Part shown: piece by piece, positions 33,901 through 44,820 of the stretch | Layout of the letters: each line of letters begins with the position of its first letter | Numbering within the stretch: the stretch's first letter is position 1 | Source: Luidia sarsii | Taxonomy: Eukaryota; Echinodermata; Asteroidea; Paxillosida; Luidiidae | Assembly (NCBI GenBank): GCA_949987565.1 | Contig: OX465110.1 | Location: 9,198,556-9,262,555, forward strand | DNA length: 64,000 nt | Direction of reading: 5' to 3' | Translations under genes and position numbers: made by a program | Notes under the pieces: generated by a model | The model's input: only the letters and a program-made list of their open reading frames with translations | The model's database searches: none | Told to the model about the DNA's origin: nothing

Positions 33901-36900
33901 GTCCCTCTCTCTCAACCCCCTCTGTCCCTCTCTCTCTCACTCCCTCTCTCTCTCCCTCTCTCTCTCTCTCTCCCTCTCTCTCTCTCTCTCCATCTCTCTC
34001 CCTCTCTACCTCTACCTCTCTCCATCTCTCTCCCCCCCTCTCTCTCTCTAGTGTCTACCCCTCCCCAACACGACCAGCGAGCAACTTGAGAATAACAGGC
34101 CAAAATAACAATAACTTGGTGGGGCAAGGCAAAGACCCCTGGTGAGTGACCGCTAGAACATCACCCCGAGGCCCCACCAGTGTGCTGGCCAGGCTCACGG
34201 CAGCTCCCATGAGTACGGTCGCATCCAGTCTTTCCCAGGAAAAAGGCTCTCGCGATGATCATTTAAGTTGGGCAGCGGGGCGTCTTTAGAAAACAAACCA
34301 TCGGGGAGATCATTCCCCAGCGCTGAAAAAAAAATTCCACCTGATTTTTTCGCACTATGTATAATCAGATTCATGGAGCACATAGCGACCCACGCGACGC
34401 AATAAGTCTAGGAGTGAAGGGTCGATGTATTACAGCTGCTCTCAATACCTGTGCACTATCGACCGATCGCCAAACCTTTTTTTTATTTCAAAAACCGGCG
34501 CTGGGTCGGATAGATGGATGGATGCTGGGGCCTGGTCGTTTCATCGGGACCGCCAACTTTGAAGGTCCGGCATGCCGTAATTGTCTACCGCCGGGAGGCG
34601 GCTAGGTATCCGTGCCGGGCGCAATAAAACTGGGTGATTGGGTCGCGGTTCTGACAGGTGAGCGCGAATTGAGCCGCCCAGGCGACCCCCCTCCCCTCCC
34701 CTCCCCTCCCCTCCCCTCCATCAAGAACCCCCTGCTTAAGAACCCTTCGCGTTCTGGTTCTTCCCATGGATACTGGGACGCGGGGTCTCCGTGCGCTCGG
34801 GTTTCACTCGCAGAAAATCCACCGGAATGGGGTAAATTGGCTCCCGAGTTGCGAAGGCTAAAAAAAAATGTAGTTTAGGCTCCGACCAACCCTGGGCTTC
34901 GAAGTAAGCCTATTACTCGCATGAGAGCCACGAATAGAATTGTGCACGATTGGGTCATGCACGAGGCCTCAGTCAAAACTGTGACACTGTGTGATGGCTT
35001 AACATTTCGATCCTAGCAAAGCAAAAGGTCATGCTGGAATCGAAACGTCGGGCACCTTGATGTTTTGACAGGCCTGGTCAGTGAACAGTGACATCTTTGC
35101 ATGACTCTAAATATCCAAAGGTAAACTTGGAGAGAAGGGGTGACTTAACAAAAACACGACAAGCATTACGATTTTACGACAAGGCCACTCGCTTTTCCTA
35201 TTCAGTTTTTAATGCAAGATAATGATGACAACTGCCAACCCAGTGATTCGACAAAATCCTTGTATACATAGGAGCCGTAATACTAGGAAGCCTGGTTACG
35301 GCAAGGTTACGGTAATCACGGCTATTTTGCCCGCAGCACCCGACTCCCAGCGAACATTTCCCTTTTCAATCCCTCACAATACAATGAACGTCATAATGCA
35401 GCGTAATTTGTGGCAGACGACGCCCCAATTTCGCCCACATAATGGGACCATGATGGGTGATCATCAAAGGGGAAAGGCGAGTCAGTCATCGAAGTGGCCA
35501 TCCATTTCTTAGTCGTCTGAAGAAGCAGTGCTATCTTGGCCTCCAATATATTTCGCATCGTAAATCACCATCTCCCAGCCAGTCCGCCCACTCCCGGCTC
35601 TCAGATCTGTGCCGGCGTTGACAGTTCGTTCACCCTTGTTTTCTGCCTTCTGGGCCGGACGGCTGGTGCAAGAGGAGAAGAATGACCCCCTTACAGAAGA
35701 GCGCCGTTCGTAATGCCAAGGCGTCTAGAGAGGCACACGAGGACACCTTTTGTACCCCTCTGATAGCATAATCACCAATTACCCACCCAGCCTCCAGTCC
35801 GTACACCCCCCCCCCCCCAATCCCAGCAAACAACGCCCAGGTAAATATCACTATCTGCGTTGGCCAATCTTCTTTGCTCTTCGAGGGACGGTCTTCCAGC
35901 TTTTCAGGCAGTCAGATGTTTTGTTGCCAGCATAAAGTGGATCATCGCCTAGGGCGAATCGTCTCCTAGGAGGGAATTGTTGACGATTTTCCCCTTCAGT
36001 TCCTCTCACGGGAGGTCTTCACCAAGAAGAGGGCCACATCGCTCCACGAGTAGGTCTCATGGCTGCGTGGCTCCTGCATGTTCCGCTAATGTACCAGGAA
36101 TGTACCGTCAAGGAGCCTGCTCAATCCCTCGATACACCCGCGTTCACGGGCGGACAGTCCCGGGCACCATTGTGTTGCAGCTAATCCGCACGAGGTAACA
36201 CTAACGCAGGCCTGCACAGGGCAGAAAAAGAAATCCGCTGCATGGCTAGACACATGGTGCCTCTCGCCTCGGGTCGTTAAGAAACCATCGCGAGTACAAA
36301 CTGATGGGCCACAATAATATTGAGGCATTTTATGAGTGAGATGATTGTGCATGTAAATTGGGTCAATTTGGGGTCAATAGACTTCTTTCAAAGTGAAACA
36401 TGGTCCATCCAAACCTCAATTGGATTCACGAATGTGATTTTCTCTTGAGAATTTACCATTTCAACTGCATGCAACAATGCCTTTGAGAAAGGTCCTGCTA
36501 CAACTGCTAGGATCAAAACGTCAGGCCCACTAAATTTTGAGGCATGCAACAATGAAGGGGACACCCGAGTCGAATCAAGCGTCACATAGGAAAAATTGGC
36601 CATTATGAAAAATATCCCCTTACTCTTGAACGGGACAGCAGGCAGGGCCCACGCTGCATGCAACGCGGAAAAGGGACAGCTTGATGTAGACTAGAAACCC
36701 GCAATTTTGGCGCCAATTCGAGACTTCAAAAAATGCATCCGCGAGTTTGTACGATGAATCGTCCCGGGAGAACCGCATGTACAACTACAACTGCAATGAA
36801 ATAGGCTCGCTCAACATTGGGTCGGTGCCTGGGAATTACCAGGTCGTGCACGCATTACACATCAGCCGGTAGTATCCCCCATTTGAATGAAATTTAATTG

Positions 36901-39900
36901 CAATGATCGTCTTCATTTTCTCCAGGAAACACATCGCCTTTGAATGTCATTAAGGCATAATCACCCAAAGCCTCTTATATCATGAGTTCACTGTCTGCTG
37001 TGTCGGCGCTGAAAGCCTGTCAGTCATAGGTTTCTGTATGCATGATTATAGGCGATTATTTCGGGATTAAGGGCGATCGAGCGAACCCGTCCGGATTGAT
37101 TAGAACACAGTCATTTGGCTCTGGAGCTCTTCCTGAGTCGTGACAATGGAAGCTGTGTACTGAGTAGTGGCTTTATTTTCTTCCATGGAGCCCGATGGAG
37201 GCATGCCTTCATCATATAGCCTGTATGCGAATACATATAGATAGAAAACTGTTAATAACGGTCCTACTCCTATATACATTCCTGAAATCAGTTCTCTTGA
37301 AAAATGTGCACTGAATTTTTGTATAATTATACGAACGTACAATTCCCGACAAAAGTAATGGACCAAGCCTTCACCCCATGACGTCACCAAAGACGGCCTC
37401 CGTAGGGGCGTGGCTGCACCCACTTCCAAACTGAAATGATTTCGATCTCTCCTCAAAGTTTAGAATTCGAGAAAAAATGCATGGATGGATGGATTTTACA
37501 GACACCATGCAGTATTATTTGAAATAATAGATAAAAAAAAATCCAAATCCAAATGCATTGCAGTTGACCTTTTTAAGGTCGAACTGAGAACGGCCTCCCT
37601 GGGTTCTGAACACAGGGCCAGGAAATTGATCACCGAGGAGGCTAATCGGACCAACGGGTATAGGACAGGCAGGCACTATTTGTTTTTTATGACGCCTCCC
37701 ACAAGGTGTCGGCGCGGTTTCACTCCTATCGAATTCAGTCGGCATCAGCCTAAGTAGCCCCTCACGTGTTATTCCATTAACCTGCCGACCACTTGCTTTG
37801 AACTGAACCCCCCCCCAAAAAAAAAAAAACGCGCTTGAAGTTTAATCAAAACATCCTTGAATATGGACTTTTTGTAATCAACACTCCATCAAGGTGAAAA
37901 TATACAGAGTATCGATGGAGTAGGGTGATTGGAACACGTCTTTGACCACAGGGAAGGTTACGGAGCCGAGGCTGGACCGTCGTAGGTCGGGGACTTTGGA
38001 TTTGAGTAGAACGTTGGGCGGTTAGTGTATGGACTATGGACGTCAATGGGAGTTTTAGGGATCAGCAGTATGACAGGGAAAACAGATATAAAGAAAAACA
38101 AAATTAATAGGCAACCATGAACGACACGTGCATTTTCTTAGTAATGAAGACCCTTTTAATTGGATAGAATACCCCATAAACGCGAACCAAATGGCATGAT
38201 TACAAGCACTTAAATACAAGAAGCTCCCTATCTTGGCAGAGGGAACATCCACCTCACCTCCCCCCACCCACCCTTTCACCCTCCTTCGCTCACTCCGCGA
38301 CCTCGGTCACTTCGTTCCCTCGCAAATGGTCTCCACCACTTTTCAGATCCGGTTGGCGCCCTTGGGCTGCTGGTCCCAAGCACGGTAACTATTTCAGGAA
38401 TGGCTACGGGCAACTGGGCAAGAGACACCGCGGAGCTCATTGGTGCCCTCGGTATCCCACGTCTGCGCCAGCTGAGACTCTCAACCCCAATCCCCACCCC
38501 TTTTGGTAGTCCGACTCCCAGAGTCTGGCACAAGTTCGGAACAGAAATCAACAATTTGTATTCTAGTAATTCAGAGGGCCTGACGTTTCGATCCTAGCAG
38601 GACCTTTCTCAAAGTCAAAACTCAAAGGCAAACACTTTGCTTTTGGGAAGGTCCTGCTAGGATCGAAACGTCAGGCCCTCCATTTTTTGAGATGCATGTA
38701 TTCATCGTATTGCAGGCCATTTTAGTCAGTGATCAGTTTGCAATGTGTTTCGGAACTTCTGTAGTAATCTAAAGATATCAAGATGCCTTTACATAACTAG
38801 GGCCTATTTATTCAGTATGCCCAAGGGTTCAAAGGTTAATTATGGAGGGAAAGGTGTCAATATTTTGGTTCCCTGGAAATGTTTTTCCGATAGAGTGGAC
38901 AGCCGGACGTAGTTCAGGTAGCGCACCTTGATAGCGATGACCACGGGGGAACCACGTGTGAAAGTACAGGCGAGCACGAAGATTAGTCGTGATCTCTCTC
39001 GCTCAGTCGAAATGCTTACCGCCAATTAGATACGTGGCATAATCTGATATCGATCGGGGAATCAATGCAAATCGATAACGAGCCGCTAATTTACTACGTC
39101 GTCACCGACGTGAAGGGGTCGCGACTAATTTGTACATGCGGACAAATTTGTGCACGCGCGTAATATGTGCACATCCGCGGCGCCGTACGTCACAGCATAG
39201 CTCCATGGTCGGAGCTGTCACCAGTGATGTCGGCCACGTGTGCTCCAGCGGTCGGTCCCTGAGTTCATGCATGCGAGCAACTTGGGAGAAATGCCACGCT
39301 ACGGCGCCTGGGGGAGAAGGGGAAGGGGAATCTCATCCACCATCTAAGGTGGGGTTCTTGGGTAGTTAGAACCATGGGCAGAGCAGGACATTATAGCTGC
39401 ATACATGGCCAGAGCATGGAGCTAGAAATTTATACAGAAGATAACACAATAACTTTAGCCCTTTTTGTTGAAAAAGAAGTAAAAATGCTTAACTTACCGT
39501 AGCTAGATACTATAGTGTATAGTAATACAGAATAGTCTACCATGCATGGTTGCTATGTTAGTATGTACTCGAGTATAATTATGTAGGCCTACTCGGATTA
39601 GGTATTACTATGCATTACTATTAGGGTGGAAATCAAAAATGCAAATGAGAAATGTGTAAGATCAATAATTGTCCAAACCATGACTCAGGCAGGGAATGGA
39701 AGAAGATAAGTTATAGCTTACCTGGTGTTCGTAGATGCGGCTGAGACCGTTGCCCACCAGATACGTTCCCAGCGTCCCGATGAAGGGCCACCCCTTCGGT
39801 CCGGGGATCTCGTCGAAGGAGCGCACGTGCTCTCCCACCTCCCCTTCCACCCGCTGTAGGCGTGCCGGCTTCTCTTCCTCCTCCGCGGATGACGGCGCGT

Positions 39901-40129
39901 GGCCCAGGGCGGACGAGGGGCAAGCGGCGATCGGCCCCGCCCGCGGCTCGTCCGGTCTCGGCAGGACGACCTGGTCCAGCCTGTGAATCCGGAGGACGTC
40001 CGGGCGCATCTCGGCGTCTGCCGACGGCGCGGGGCGCTCCCGTGGAACGGCCAGGGTGCTGGCTGCGTGTCTGGAGAGGCGGAGGCGAGATGCCCCGCTG
40101 AATACGCGTGCCACGTGCTTGCCAGCCAT
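24840..40129 (-). CDS. Mitochondrial cytochrome P450, CYP27-like, complete
   Basis: Join of complements 40129-39722, 32935-32745, 31517-31315, 30878-30675, 29784-29615, 27155-26983, 26420-26342, 25720-25508 and 24950-24840: 1752 nt, 583 aa. Mitochondrial-clan P450s hydroxylate sterols, vitamin D or related lipids in the inner membrane, using ferredoxin. Visible motifs are an Arg-rich presequence without acidic residues, PGPKGWPFIGTL (about residues 112-123), KPWKAYR in the helix C region, I-helix AGVDTTSN (388-395), KEILR (ExxR, 446-450), FKPERW and haem loop FGFGPRMCIG with the ligand Cys near 531. RIGCL, FSFG, AGVDTTSNTL and LYPVVP resemble CYP27 more than CYP24 or CYP11. The protein is about 50-60 residues longer than usual because of a Pro/Glu-rich stretch after the presequence. 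The substrate cannot be inferred. Confidence 0.93.
25508..25720 (-). CDS. P450 exon 8, haem-binding loop
   Basis: Acceptor GTTTTGGCAG. The 213 nt encode QYVIGRDPKVFEDPDTFKPE, RWLRD and FASVPFGFGPRMCIGRRIAE. FGFGPRMCIG fits FxxGxRxCxG with Cys as haem ligand, and GRRIAELEL is typical of mitochondrial P450s. Donor AGG|GTGAGT, phase 0. Confidence 0.95.
25840..25905. mobile_element. Fragment of the Penelope-linked tail
   Basis: AGAAAGGTCCAGCTAGGATA followed by GAAACACCAGGCCCT, a diverged single arm of the foldback tail, inside the P450 intron between exons 7 and 8. Confidence 0.5.
26342..26420 (-). CDS. P450 exon 7
   Basis: Acceptor TTTTCCCCAG. The 79 nt encode LYPVVPANNRILEKDTVIGG then YHIPKK. 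LYPVVP and R.LEKD match the beta-1 region after the K helix. Donor AAG|GTATGT, phase 0. Confidence 0.92.
26983..27155 (-). CDS. P450 exon 6, I-helix end to ExxR
   Basis: Acceptor CTCCCACAG. The 173 nt encode TSNTLAWTLYELSRHPEVEE through RMPYLKCIIKEILR. KEILR is the K-helix ExxR motif. Donor AG|GTGATT, phase 2. Confidence 0.92.
28198..28700 (+). mobile_element. Second Penelope-like retroelement remnant
   Basis: A reverse-oriented tail (AAACTGCTTATTGACTAAAA ... CATTTTGATCCTAGCCAGAC, 28198-28285) precedes coding remains on the + strand (AVRLSWENLWITYLCTIQPH, SLNIQDEDG, 28350-28445). A pyrimidine-rich UTR like that at 21.8 kb follows, then a forward tail (CTGCTGAGATCAAAACATCT, 28669-28688). It has the same layout as the copy at 21.1 kb and lies antisense in the P450 intron between exons 5 and 6. 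Confidence 0.65.
29460..29590. mobile_element. Diverged foldback element
   Basis: GGGCCTGATGTTTGATCAGA and later ATCAAAAAGTCAGGCCCGCT are the two arms of the Penelope-linked foldback, with the inner hairpin partly lost. Confidence 0.45.
29615..29784 (-). CDS. P450 exon 5, start of I-helix
   Basis: Acceptor TTTTACAG. The 170 nt encode ARKAVDNRLAEI, a polar insertion, FLTYLLSSKQLSMKEIYSN and ELLLAGVDT. Donor ACG|GTAAGA, phase 0, splits the I-helix oxygen-binding motif AGVDT|T. Confidence 0.92.
29905..30020 (+). mobile_element. SINE family A copy
   Basis: Contains CTAGTTGACTATTTGGCAAG, AAGGGCTGGGGAGCTCAGGT (A box) and TTCAAGTCCCAGTCCAGTAA (B box). It lies in a P450 intron. Confidence 0.6.
30350..30590 (+). 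mobile_element. SINE family A copy, near full length
   Basis: Body CTGGAGATATACAGCAGTTA and CTGACTGGCGCCCCCATCCC, then head GGGCTGGATAGCTCAGATAG and GGTATTGGGTTGAAGTTCC, then TTTTCTTTGACAATATTT. It ends about 90 bp from P450 exon 4. Confidence 0.7.
30675..30878 (-). CDS. P450 exon 4
   Basis: Acceptor TTCCATAG. The 204 nt encode SIFKILFETRIGCLNNQIP through KDHEAAWDFIFSFG. RIGCL and WxxIFSFG are close to CYP27 proteins. Donor G|GTGAAT, phase 1. Confidence 0.92.
31315..31517 (-). CDS. P450 exon 3
   Basis: Acceptor TTTGAACAG. The 203 nt complete a split His and encode EGKQWHRARRLLSKKILPP through NEMYKWSME. EGxxWxxxR is the helix C motif. Donor T|GTAAGC, phase 1. Confidence 0.92.
31770..31975. 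mobile_element. MITE-like repeat M1, copy 2
   Basis: TCTCCGCCTGACAAAACCTG, TGTTCACCAAGAAACTGGGG, AGATGCCTGAGATATTATAA and GCCTAAGCCCGAGCCTAAGC occur in the same order as in the other two copies. Confidence 0.65.
32745..32935 (-). CDS. P450 exon 2
   Basis: Acceptor TTTATATAG. The 191 nt encode IAFTKQYGPIWKERLGS through MKPWKAYRMHRNESLGVIT and end in phase 2 (CA|GTAAGC). YGPIW and KPWKAYR fit helices A to C of mitochondrial P450s. Confidence 0.9.
33810..34050. repeat. CT-rich low-complexity tract
   Basis: About 240 bp, almost purely C and T on the + strand (CTCTCTCTCCCT-type), with apparent Ser/Leu/Pro-rich frames that are artefacts. Confidence 0.95.
34985..35075. mobile_element. Diverged foldback element
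   Basis: Arms TTAACATTTCGATCCTAGCA and GCTGGAATCGAAACGTCGGG face each other with the short loop AAGCAAAAGG. Confidence 0.55.
36475..36545. mobile_element. Single arm of the Penelope-linked tail
   Basis: GCCTTTGAGAAAGGTCCTGC, a 10-bp duplication (CAACTGCTAG), then ATCAAAACGTCAGGCCCACT. One arm only. Confidence 0.6.
37275..37570 (-). mobile_element. End of the TIR element, second copy
   Basis: Reverse copy of 5345-5640: CAGTTGACCT end at 37561-37570, ATTATTTGAAATAATA, CACGCCCC / GGGGCGTGG, TGACGTCACC and ACGAACGTAC blocks in matching order. The opposite end was not found. Confidence 0.5.
38570..38745. mobile_element. Foldback element, well preserved
   Basis: Arms GGGCCTGACGTTTCGATCCT / AGCAGGACCTTTCTCAAAG and AAGGTCCTGCTAGGATCGAA / ACGTCAGGCCC flank a 40-bp centre. 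CATTTTAGTCAGTGATCAGT then TTGCAATG follows on the right. It is the cleanest copy of the foldback in the window. Confidence 0.7.
39722..40129 (-). CDS. P450 exon 1: presequence and PGP motif
   Basis: ATG at 40129-40127 starts MAGKHVARVFSGASRLRLSR, basic and without acidic residues, as expected for mitochondrial import. A long low-similarity Pro/Arg/Glu-rich linker follows, then RSFDEIPGPKGWPFIGTLG and RIYEHQ. Donor CAG|GTAAGC, phase 0. The exon is strikingly GC- and CpG-rich. Confidence 0.9.
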
Positions 40130-41756
40130 GGTGGTTTAACTGGCCTCCAAACGGTGATGCTCTCTGTAATTCGTTCAGAGGTTCAGAGGTAGGCCCAAGA
40201 GGAGTTATAGTCCAAGTTGTTTCCTTGCTCTATAGTCCTGATCCTAGGTAGGCCGACGGGTGACGAAGCCCAGGGCTGGTAGTGGACTGTTGACGCTGCT
40301 TTTCCGCTGTGCCGGCTTTCAAATGTTGAATGCTCACATCAGATTGTCCTAATCCTCCCTGAGCAACGCTACTAGGTCAACAGATATCCGTCAGTCTGAG
40401 TACATTAGGGATAAGCGGGTTCGTGGTAACGACCACACAACGCTATAGCCAGAAAATTGCGCACTGGGGACTGATACCCGATAAACAAGTCACCGCCGAC
40501 ACTGCCACTGACCGCACTGGTGAGCTCAGTCATCGGACGGGATTCCCTCACTGCGCGATCGTGGCCAACTGCTTGCGCTGCGCACGGGACACGTTAACGA
40601 TAACAAACTTGGAGCTGGCCCACGGACGCACGTTATTAGCATATAGTGCCTCGGGTGAAGCCACCATGCACTGCGTGGGTGAACAATTACCCTCGCACGC
40701 TGATTGGACCGATGTGCCCAAAAGTTTGACGTGAGCAGGGCCGGGGTTTGCGCGTCGACACCACACGGTATACCGTGCACATACTATTGAGTGCATGAAC
40801 AATGTATCAGCGTTACGACCCACCCCTTCCTCCCTTCTCTCCTTCCTTCCTTCCTTCCTTCCTTCCCTCATTCCGTCTCGCTCCTGGAATTTGGCATATG
40901 GGAAATGCGGTGCACCGCTCACGTTACCCCCTCAGAGACCCCATAGGCAACGCCGGGCGATTGTATGTCGGCTCTCAATTTCGGGGCGCGATTGTTTTGC
41001 ACCTAGGTCCATAAATCATGTCGGGTTGGAGGTCGGAATGCGCCCAACTCACGTACCCGTGGAGGTTACGGCTATTTTTCTGTGTGTGTGTAAAGTGGCA
41101 GGAGTCATATTCATTGGCGTGACCCGTTACTCGGTAAAACGGAACTCGCCCCAGGTGCACACGCACGCACGCCCACCTATGAAGCAATCTCGCTGGGAAT
41201 GTTTCATTTGAAATCGTCCGAAGGGGACATGAAATGTAATGTAAATGGGTGTACTGTACATGTGCTTTGGTTCCCACTCCCGACACAAAAATCCCAGTCA
41301 CCCAAGAGTTCCACGAAATTGGCCATCGAAAATAATGACGTGAACTAGTCTAATTGCCCCAAGTCTAATTGCTCAGTCTAAGTGAAGCCCAGATAAAAAC
41401 AATTGGAGTGATAAGGAAAATGCAGTACGAGCAACGGAGAAGTTGCACTGTTCATGTTTGGTAAAGACATGATGAAGGCTAAACTGTCGTGAGCAACAAA
41501 GACAAACCACGATTCAACCACTGTTCAACTTCGACCATCGGGCATCGACTCTTCCCCAGTCAGAACGAATCCAAATCTGGAATGAGGATGAGCGAGGAGA
41601 AATCAGAACGTGTGAAACAAAACAGTCTTACCCTGAAGTATACGAAGCCATAACAATTGTGTCTGATTTATTGCCCACGAGAGAATGTTGTTTAAATTTA
41701 GATGTTGTTTAAATTCGTTGAATAATATTTGGATTATCCAAACACATAACCGATGA

Positions 41757-42075
41757 GGACGTGAGGGAAAGAATCAGACAAGCTGTTAGACCTCATGAAG
41801 ATATTCTAACCACCATGGAAAAGTGCAAATTGAGGTGGTAATGTATGGACATGCCCCAAGATCGACAGGACTAGCGAAGACGACCCGGAAGGGCATGTAC
41901 TGTGCAAGGAGGGAAAAGAAGAGGAAGACAGAAACAAAGATGGGAGGACAACGTCACAGAGTGGACAGGGATCAGTCTGAGTGAAGCCCTTCGGAAAGCG
42001 AAAAACAGAAAGGGCTGAAGAAACGTGGTTGACAGAGTTCTATAGTGGTGCCCCAACGTCAACGGTCTATACATG
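41757..42075 (+). mobile_element. 5'-truncated LINE C-terminal remnant
   Basis: Across two frames the + strand encodes RSTGLAKTTRKGMYCARR, then GKKRGRQKQRWEDNVTEWTG and ISLSEALRKAKNRKG. GRxxxRWEDNxxEWTG with a following ..A..R..W.. helix is the tail common to many non-LTR retrotransposon ORF2 proteins. At least one frameshift and one stop replace conserved codons, so it is inactive. Confidence 0.7.
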
Positions 42076-44559
42076 TACTAGACTAAGGAACAAATTAAAT
42101 GAAAATGATTCTGGCCAGATAAAAACAAGTGCCTGAAGTCGCAGGCATAAAAAAATTATCAGAGCATCCTGGAACCAAGGTCAGTATTTTGTTTTACCGA
42201 TCGGTTCTAAGGTTTATCTCATGCAATTCCTTCATGCGATGAGTCCAGTTTGGGGCCTATATCATTTCCCATTCATATATCTCGCAAAGCAACAGGATCA
42301 AGCTCTGACCCAAAGCCCAAGGCGTCTCACACAGCAAGCTGGTACTCGTATATAACTCGTAGTCGTTTCCTTGCTGCCGAATTACACGAGCCCACCGTCA
42401 GGAAAGGTGAAGAAACTCGTCAGGAAAATGTAAATGATTGGAGAGGGGTGGATGAATGCAGGTGTGTCGACCCCATCTCCCGTATAGACCCCACCCGAAG
42501 ATACCTTTGTCTCCTCTCGTCTCTTTCACAGACAACCCCCCCTCCCCGCCTCCCGGGCCGAAGAAAGCAACTCCACTCGGCCAGCTATTAGCCGCGTTAA
42601 GTGCAAACACTCCTTGAGAAAAGCTCCCCCAGGAAAAGGGAGAATGGGACCGAGAATGGGGGGCCGCTTGGAGGCGTGAGGAGAAGCCATCTTAATCTCT
42701 GGGTGTCAATGCAGCCTGTCCGTGCGAGGACGACCCGTTCTTTCTCCTAATTGAAATGGACATCTCCAGAGGGTTCCCTAATCCTCGGTGAGAGGCTGAG
42801 AACTGTTCAGCGCTCCTCCTTGTTTTGCAATGAGTCCAAAAATCCCTCTTCACCCATCCCCCAGGGGCAAGTATTTAGGAGTCTTGGACAACAAAACAAA
42901 TTTGGTAATTTGATTCGGGACTGAAAAGGTCTGGGCGAAGGAAATGTTTAGGCTTTCGTTCAAACTTGTTCCCATGGGACAGTAAGCCCCCTCGTAATAT
43001 TTACACAGTCGAGATGTGACGAGACAGGGCTGATAAATCATTCCATCTGCCCCCTTTTGTGCTAAATGGTGGAACATATTTTTTTGCCAACGCAGTGGCG
43101 TGGTATTTATGGCAAAATTGCGCCCAAAGTGCAAAGCCCAAATGTTAAACTTCTTGAGACCTTCTCGTGATTTCTTTCTGAAGCCACATGTCAGGTATAA
43201 AATGTACATTGGGGCATTCAACAGACGATGCAGTACTAGTACTGCACACGAGACGAAGGCCGAAAATCCCGATATCTTTTAGTTTTCGGCCTTGGCCTAT
43301 ACCTACATGCACATGCGACCCTTGTACATGTACATGTATTCTCGTCAACGTCAGCTGGGGTTTTCATTAGCGACATGGCAGGCTGGATTCTGTTAACGTG
43401 TAAACTCCATTACAGGAAAATGGGCCGGGACCGCCCCGTTCCCGCGGGGATATCGCGGCATTGGCCTTTGAAGTGGGCGGGGAGAGAGGTCAAAGGGTGA
43501 ATTTCCCAGGAGACACCCGACCCTCTGTTTGGAAGACAGCGAAATCCACGGCTCCATGTAGCCGGGGAATTACGGGGAGAAACCGGAAAAGTTTTACCTT
43601 CCACTTCTACTATTCATAACATTTTGTTTCCTTTCTCATTGAAAACAAATCAGTATTAAATATCTGCACTGCAATATAATAACCGGTCACTCTGCCGCAC
43701 ATCAAAACAAACCGAGCGGTAGACTCCTACATTGTGTAGGCTCCACTCAAAGACGAAAAGCACACAAAACAAAGCCATTCCAGCCGTCGAGTCGCAGATT
43801 TTGTTGATGATTCCGGGAAAAGCGGACGTCTACGATGAGCTTTGGGCAGTCAAGGGTCGAGGGATTTCAGTGGCAAATCATAGCCTGTACCAACACGCAG
43901 TTTCACATTAAGATCGCATTAACGCATATCACTTCCACGGACCATCTCCGATCCCGCTATAGTTGTTTTCACGCACAAGTCAATGGCTTGTCCCCAAGGT
44001 CACCCCATGCCTTATTAATCTCTGCCCAACTACATCACTTCCATGACCTTTCATGCTTTCATCAGTCGGTCTGGTTCGGCACAGATGGTAAAGGACGGGC
44101 ATTACAGGGCCGACTGTTTATGACCCATAATGGCCTAGGCACAACTGTTTGCTTGCAGTACCTATGGCCATTATACAGCTAGCTCTGGACTTACAGCTAC
44201 CATAGAAAATCATGGAGGAAGAGCTACACAGCCATGCATGTGGGCCTTCAGGCTTACATGCTCGAACAATAACAGACTATCTCGAGGCTCGTGTACCAAA
44301 CTACATACTGTCTCACGTGGGCCCAGCATCACTGAAGGCTCTTTCATTTTTTACCAATTTCTCTCTTCCTGGCACCAAAAGCTCGTAGGTGCACCACGAA
44401 ACTGGCGCAGTGGAAGCGTAAGTATATCAATGTACGCTACTTGCACACCCGAGGTCATACCAGAGCACAACACCCATCCAACAAGCTGAGCCAAATTTCT
44501 TAGACTATATAGAACAACTCATGTCTGGAAAATCCTGGCGTAATTACTCGCAGCGGACC

Positions 44560-44820
44560 GCTTTCTAGTGTCCATGACCGTAACTCAGGTTTTTGAACAA
44601 TGTGCCATTTTTCAAAACTTGCTTAATAGGCCTGTGAAACTGTGAAATTAATAGTAAAAATACACTATGTGTACAAGCGATTCAAACCTGGCATCAATCG
44701 GATTGGGCCTTTTGCCATGCTACATGTTGCTTTGTAGTAGGCTGAAAATAGGTTTTGTTTGGACAATAGCGGTGCCCGGATTCGGCGGTCCAGGTGCAAG
44801 TGGTTGATACCCAATCAGGT
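44560..44820. repeat. Diverged dispersed repeat, copy 2 of 2
   Basis: Matches 17020-17310 in ordered short blocks (see that entry). The class is unknown. Confidence 0.4.

Larger units (their letters stand above)
32936..39721. other. P450 intron 1, 6.8 kb
   Basis: Contains a CT-rich tract (33810-34050), foldback elements (34985-35075, 36475-36545, 38570-38745), a repeat shared with 5.3 kb (37275-37570), a short (CCCCT) run (34688-34720) and poly-C stretches. From about 34 kb the sequence becomes conspicuously CpG-rich. No coding exon was recognised. Confidence 0.55.

Noticed and set aside
37100..37456. A 118-codon frame with a hydrophobic stretch, resembling a membrane protein exon
   Set aside because: Its first half overlaps the repeat shared with 5.3 kb and the remainder has no family resemblance; chance is the simpler explanation.
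40795..41211. A 138-codon frame upstream of the P450 gene
   Set aside because: It begins in a CTTCCTT simple repeat and resembles no known family.
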